The notes beneath the pieces are model-generated. The model made no database searches. It saw only the letters and a list, made by a program, of their open reading frames with translations, and was not told the origin of the DNA. A stretch of DNA of 7,117 bases from Candidatus Woesearchaeota archaeon (GTDB lineage: Archaea > Nanobdellota > Nanobdellia > SCGC-AAA011-G17 > JACPNG01): assembly GCA_016185555.1 (NCBI GenBank), contig JACPNI010000038.1, positions 1 through 7,117 of the forward strand, read 5' to 3'. The number at the start of each line of letters is the position of its first letter. The first letter of the stretch is position 1. The translations under genes and the position numbers were made by a program. This document shows positions 6,963 to 7,117 of this stretch, one piece after another.

Positions 6963-6972
6963 CTTCCCCCCT
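6963..6972 (-). promoter_or_regulatory. Purine-rich ribosome binding site of the 195-aa gene
   Basis: The minus strand reads AGGGGGGAAGAAAATG, placing six G six bases before the start codon. It is not the canonical GGAGGTGA, but it can pair in part with the pyrimidine-rich 16S rRNA tail. It is the most G-rich spot in an AT-rich region, which supports this start. Confidence 0.5.
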
Positions 6973-7004
6973 AATTTGTTATGGTTTTTTAGATTTAGAA
7001 AAAC

Positions 7005-7018
7005 ATTTAAACCTTCCT
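7005..7018 (-). promoter_or_regulatory. Archaeal promoter of the 195-aa gene
   Basis: On the minus strand AGGAA-GG-TTTAAAT fits the BRE/TATA pattern with one mismatch. The predicted transcription start is near 6983, giving a leader of about 24 bases that contains the G-rich ribosome binding site. Confidence 0.65.
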
Positions 7019-7055
7019 ATAAGGGCAGTACGTTAGCATTTAGATTTTCAAGTAT

Positions 7056-7069
7056 AGAAATGCTTAAAA
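7056..7069 (+). promoter_or_regulatory. Divergent archaeal promoter, leaderless type
   Basis: On the plus strand AGAAA-TG-CTTAAAA is a full match to RNWAA-NN-YTTAWWW. The TATA centre (about 7066) is 26 bases before an ATG at 7092, so the predicted transcription start falls on the start codon itself. It faces away from the promoter of the 195-aa gene, with about 50 bases between the two elements. Confidence 0.6.
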
Positions 7070-7091
7070 GTAATATTTTTTAACTATTCTT

Positions 7092-7117
7092 ATGCAAAAT
7101 CTTGATGAAAGAGCAGA
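7092..7117 (+). CDS. Start of a divergent gene, only 8 codons in window
   Basis: An ATG at 7092 opens a frame reading MQNLDERA to the window edge. Eight codons cannot establish a gene by themselves. The support is the perfect BRE/TATA element placed at the right distance for a leaderless transcript starting at this ATG. No function can be assigned. Confidence 0.4.

Noticed and set aside
6751..7083. 110-codon plus-strand open frame across the divergent promoter region
   Set aside because: It runs through the start of the 195-aa gene and both promoter elements, and its composition is that of an antisense shadow.

Overview
The window reads as archaeal DNA, most likely from a small-genome AT-rich lineage such as a DPANN group (Woesearchaeota/Pacearchaeota type); the lineage is inferred, not proven. 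The main evidence is promoter grammar. Four places carry a purine-rich BRE directly followed by an A/T TATA element, two of them perfect matches to RNWAA-NN-YTTAWWW, and each sits about 25-60 bases before a credible start codon. Leaders are short or absent, Shine-Dalgarno sequences are only sometimes present, and transcripts appear to end at bare T-runs.

Nearly everything lies on the minus strand, so the window is best read from right to left. At the far right (7092) a plus-strand gene seems to begin as a leaderless transcript, but only 26 bases of it are present. Divergent from it is a gene for an unrecognised 195-residue protein (6959-6372), followed by a T-rich probable terminator. A second promoter (about 6293-6306) then starts a five-gene cluster: a 761-residue PrkA-like AAA+ ATPase (6258-3973), a 227-residue coiled-coil protein (3946-3263), a 471-residue protein with a long helical N-terminus and a C-terminal VWA domain with complete MIDAS (3266-1851), a 415-residue mostly helical protein (1786-539), and an open-ended gene of at least 170 codons (512 to beyond position 1). 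A strong internal promoter overlaps the end of the VWA gene, so the last two genes can also be transcribed separately.

The combination of a PrkA-type AAA+ ATPase with a VWA protein recalls two known pairs: YeaG(PrkA)-YeaH of bacteria and haloarchaea, and RavA-ViaA (MoxR-VWA). In those systems the ATPase and the metal-binding VWA protein are thought to work together on a target protein or complex. Here the usual third partner of PrkA/YeaH, SpoVR/YcgB, is not in the window; three coiled-coil or helical proteins of unknown family occupy the operon instead. The ATPase also carries an unusual 250-residue N-terminus with SH3-like modules and a four-cysteine cluster inside the AAA+ core. I infer a multi-protein ATP-driven remodelling or signalling assembly whose substrate cannot be read from the sequence.

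No rRNA, tRNA, CRISPR array, insertion sequence or long repeat was seen. No gene-free stretch exceeds 135 bases.
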